A stretch of DNA of 64,000 nucleotides from assembly GCA_947184155.2 (NCBI GenBank), contig CAMXCT020002001.1, positions 72,001 to 136,000 of the forward strand, given 5' to 3'. Under the pieces are notes generated by a model that worked only from the letters and a program-made list of their open reading frames with translations, did no database searches and was not told where the DNA came from. Origin of the DNA: Cladocopium goreaui. Taxonomy: Eukaryota; Sar; Dinophyceae; Suessiales; Symbiodiniaceae. The position numbers were made by a program, and so were the translations under genes. Every line of letters starts with the position of its first letter. Position 1 is the stretch's first letter. Shown here in pieces: positions 61,225-64,000 of this stretch.

Positions 61225-61551
61225 AAAGGAACATCCCTTCAATCGTCATTGGTTTGTAACATCGGTCGTTTTCACCCATTGCCAGTGATGGGATTATTAT
61301 GGATGATCTCAGTCAGGGGAGTTATCAACCTTTGTTAACCAGTTACTATTAGCCTGGGATGATCCTCCAATTGGTCGTTGACACTTGGGCTGTTTAGGCT
61401 GTTTACTCCAACATCTTCCCAACATCACCATTCTACAGTCATTATGTTTTTCTAAACCCTAAATGAAGACTTCGCAGAGTTAAAAGCACGCAACAACAAC
61501 GACCTCACATTATGTGACATGGTCGAGTTACATGCTGTGACTCTGTGACTT

Positions 61552-61789
61552 TTGGTGAACCAACCCATCTTGGAAATCATCGATGTAATGCAGTCAGTAT
61601 GCGGTCGTGGGGTCACTGCGGAGTGTTCGATCCTCATTATTTTACCATGGAAATTATGTCAGGGGATCCCCCAATGGTATCCCCAACAATCGGGGCTCAA
61701 ATTTCACCCTGTTCATAACGATCGATGCGTGTCAACAACCCCTCAATAGCCGCACGTGGCTTATCTGGGTTATCTTCGTGGCAAGTTGA
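61552..61789 (+). CDS. Weak coding-like stretch
   Basis: A plus frame is open for 65 codons (PILEIIDVMQSVCGRGVTAE, QWYPQQSGLKFHPVHNDRCV). No clear splice borders. 61790-62450 shows no gene or element I can name. Confidence 0.2.
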
Positions 61790-62450
61790 TCCAGAAAAAG
61801 TTAACTTACAAAATGGGGCATGCGACAAAGCCATCAAAACCTGAACAAAACACATCTCTGTGGGCTACTGTTATGTTCACCAGACCATAGCTTATTCCAT
61901 TTGTTTTCCTGTTTTAAGCATTTTTTTCAAGTTGAACATCATTAGGAGAACATAAGGCTACTGTCCCTTCGCTGTTATCCACTTCCTGGGATGAAACCAC
62001 CCAATGATCAATCCGCTTTGTTGATTTCCATGATTTGACCCATTTGACCCACAGTTGGCCTTACGTCCTTACGTGTCGTATCGGGTAAAAAGACACCCAT
62101 CAAAATCACTGGTTTTTGACGAGTTGTTCATCAATATTCATCATGTTCAGTTGGGCTAGGCCAACTGAACTCCTTAGACTCTGTTCACTGAACGTATTCT
62201 CTTGGAGATTTCACTCATTTTCTGTGTTGGGATCGAGCCTCGCGTGTGTATGTAGAAACCCCATAACAGATTCTTACTATCCCATCATTTCCTAAGATCT
62301 CCTGGATATTCCCAGCTCCACTCCGATAATTTCCTACATTCAACCATTAATTAACCATCTGGCAGCCAGGCCATCCAACCTAATTTTCTGATATTGTTGG
62401 GTTTACCACAGCAATGCTAACCCAGTATTTTGCTGAGGTTTATGAAATGA

Positions 62451-62680
62451 GGGGGTACAAACTCTAGTAGTCATTTTGAAAACTACAGTTTTGGCTCGAA
62501 ATAACTGTTATGAGTAGTTATAACCCCATTTATAGAACCTATAATCCCATAGTGAGAAATAACCAGTTGTAACTCATAAATGGCCATTACTGTACCTTAA
62601 CAGTCTTGACTGAGTCTTAACGCTTTTAGGGGAACCCACTCAATCAATACTCAGGGTGGACACTCATCCAGGGTTGACAT
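62451..62680. mobile_element. Family C element probably nested in a family B remnant
   Basis: GGGGGTACAAACTCTAGTAGTC resembles the middle of family B, and CATCCAGGGTTGACATTG (62666-62683) its right end. Between them are family C words (AACTACAGTTTTGG, AACCCCATTTATAGAAC, TACTGTACCTTAACAG) in inverted sense. Confidence 0.4.
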
Positions 62681-62992
62681 TGCCTTTGTTGGCTAAAGGC
62701 TAAATATCATATTCTATTTGGTGAGTTGCATCACTATCCAATTATGTCCCCATTAAGATCCCCGTGTTTTTTTCCATATAACCACAATTAAATCTCATAT
62801 GAAAGCATTAAAGCAAGTCTTAATAGTTCAGCTAATAGTTGCCCATCTTCAATTAATACATAGTTCAGTTCAGGGTTGCTTCACAATTTACCTAATGGTT
62901 TACCACATAGCTATCATTATAGATCTTATATAATATTCGGGGTTGATTAAGAAAATATTCAATTCTTTTGATCATATTTAAGACATTCGTTT

Positions 62993-63081
62993 CTGGTTGC
63001 TAATTTCAAGCCCTCTGAAAAATATGAGTTCGTCAGATTGGATCATCATCCAACAAAATCATGTTCCAAACCACCAATCAG
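62993..63081. mobile_element. Family D TIR element, short form
   Basis: CTGGTTGCTAATTTCAAGCCC to CCACCAATCAG; 89 bp. Confidence 0.75.
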
Positions 63082-63092
63082 TGTACCTAATT

Positions 63093-63202
63093 GCAGTTAT
63101 GGCCATTTATTAGTTATAACTGGTTATTTCTATGGGATGAAATACATTCTATAAATGGGGTTAGTTCAGTACAAACATAACTGGTATTTCGGGCCTTAAC
63201 TG
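63093..63202. mobile_element. Family C TIR element with 9-bp duplication
   Basis: GCAGTTATGGCC to GGGCCTTAACTG, flanked by TACCTAATT (63084-63092 and 63203-63211), a perfect 9-bp direct repeat. Confidence 0.85.
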
Positions 63203-63235
63203 TACCTAATTAGGTTGACTATCCTTATTGAACAG

Positions 63236-63384
63236 GTCCTTCACGTCACGTCTCCGCGCCCCCAGCGGTGAACCCCGGCCTCCGTAGCGCAGAGGGAGAC
63301 GGGCGAGTCGCAACTCTCCGAGAAGCTGCGATCCTGGACGTGGCGCCGGGGGCACCGCCGCAGCTCGCTCGGCTCGGAAGTTGA
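63236..63384 (+). CDS. Probable terminal exon, strand uncertain
   Basis: The most GC-rich island of the window. Plus: after TTATTGAACAG a frame runs to TGA: PSRHVSAPPAVNPGLRSAEG, then DGRVATLREAAILDVAPGAP and PQLARLGS. Minus: another frame is open (RPGSQLLGELRLARLPLRYG, GARRRDVKDLFNKDSQ). Plus is preferred slightly because it has an acceptor and a proper stop. Confidence 0.4.
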
Positions 63385-63624
63385 AAACCCCCAAAAGAAT
63401 GGGGACCGTTATGGAATTGAACCAGCCACATGATGATTTAATATGATTTAATGTGGGTTAATATGGGTTAATACTATAGTTAATACTTATAAAGGGGCCA
63501 CATCACCTTCCAACGGTTTTTTTTCCTGAATTGTGTTACAGGAGACTCGGTGTTTTACCTCCATATGTTCCGACCGGTAATGTGGCAGGAAGAACATCTA
63601 TCCATTGTCGATGATTTTCCCAAC

Positions 63625-63728
63625 TACCCTCTGGTAAACTAACATAACTATGAGAAATCACCATTTTCAACGGGTAAATCCACTATAAATAGCAATGTTC
63701 AATAGCTATGTTAATTTACCAGATGGTA
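63625..63728. mobile_element. Family A TIR element
   Basis: TACCCTCTGGTAAACTAACATAAC to AGCTATGTTAATTTACCAGATGGTA. Confidence 0.85.
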
Positions 63729-63756
63729 AAAACAATGATGTGTTTGTTGAAATATG

Positions 63757-63839
63757 CATCCTAGACCTTCCTTTGGTACAGAAAAAAATGTTCCGCTTAT
63801 TCCCACTTTATTTCTGTACCTAAAGGAAGGTCTAGGATG
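63757..63839. repeat. Long inverted repeat, 28-bp arms
   Basis: CATCCTAGACCTTCCTTTGG and CCTAAAGGAAGGTCTAGGATG. The arms also share TACAGAAA/TTTCTGTA, with a loop of about 27 bp. Perhaps a further TIR family. Confidence 0.85.
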
Positions 63840-64000
63840 TGTCTCTTGTTTCTTCGTCATGTTGATATTGTGCAGACCACGTCCCCCAAACGATAAAGCT
63901 TAAGCGTCTTTACTCATGGGAATGTCACCAGAGTGCACATTTGATAAACATATTAGATTACGACTCGGATGGAAAGATTTGACATGATTTAGCCAAACTT

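Overview
The window looks like nuclear DNA of a dinoflagellate, most like the Symbiodiniaceae, although I could not run a search to confirm this. The evidence is: (1) a long dead LINE whose endonuclease, reverse transcriptase, Cys/His and RNase H blocks have the layout seen in dinoflagellate LINEs; (2) no ordinary long open gene, only many short GC-richer islands (about 45-460 bp) that read as exons, with AG acceptors and GT or GC donors; (3) a very dense load of 80-160 bp terminal-inverted-repeat (TIR) elements; (4) many minisatellites. No prokaryotic operon, Shine-Dalgarno site, rRNA, tRNA, CRISPR array or phage gene was seen.

Layout. 0-9 kb: TIR elements of several families and small exon-like islands. 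9.54-11.13 kb: a 1.6-kb heptamer minisatellite. 11.1-14.3 kb: an inverted duplication and tandem units built on a GCCACGCCTGCCACGC core. 14.8-17.1 kb: small exon islands. 17.8-19.2, 25.0-25.7 and 54.9-55.9 kb: three copies of a composite element (a 12-bp array, then a 40-bp array, then a purine block, then a fixed 3' end), all in the same orientation. 26-28.3 kb: AT-rich simple sequence. 28.6-29.3 kb: a coding-like block on the minus strand. 30.1-31.0 kb: two minisatellites. 35.0-45.6 kb: a minus-strand LINE split by 6.1 kb of other DNA that holds purine-rich, CATA, 11-bp and GTT arrays. 46.1-60.7 kb: a series of minus-strand exon candidates, some with good splice signals, that may belong to one long gene. 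61-64 kb: more elements and one GC-rich exon.

How it fits together. Several TIR families begin or end in AG and lie directly against open coding-like stretches. The clearest case is an island at 50393-50537, which has a family A element touching one side and a family D element touching the other. This suggests that these elements behave as introners (mobile introns), which are known in dinoflagellates. The families named A to R here are my own labels. Exon frames and strands are the weakest part of this annotation, because many islands are open on both strands; the confidences reflect this.
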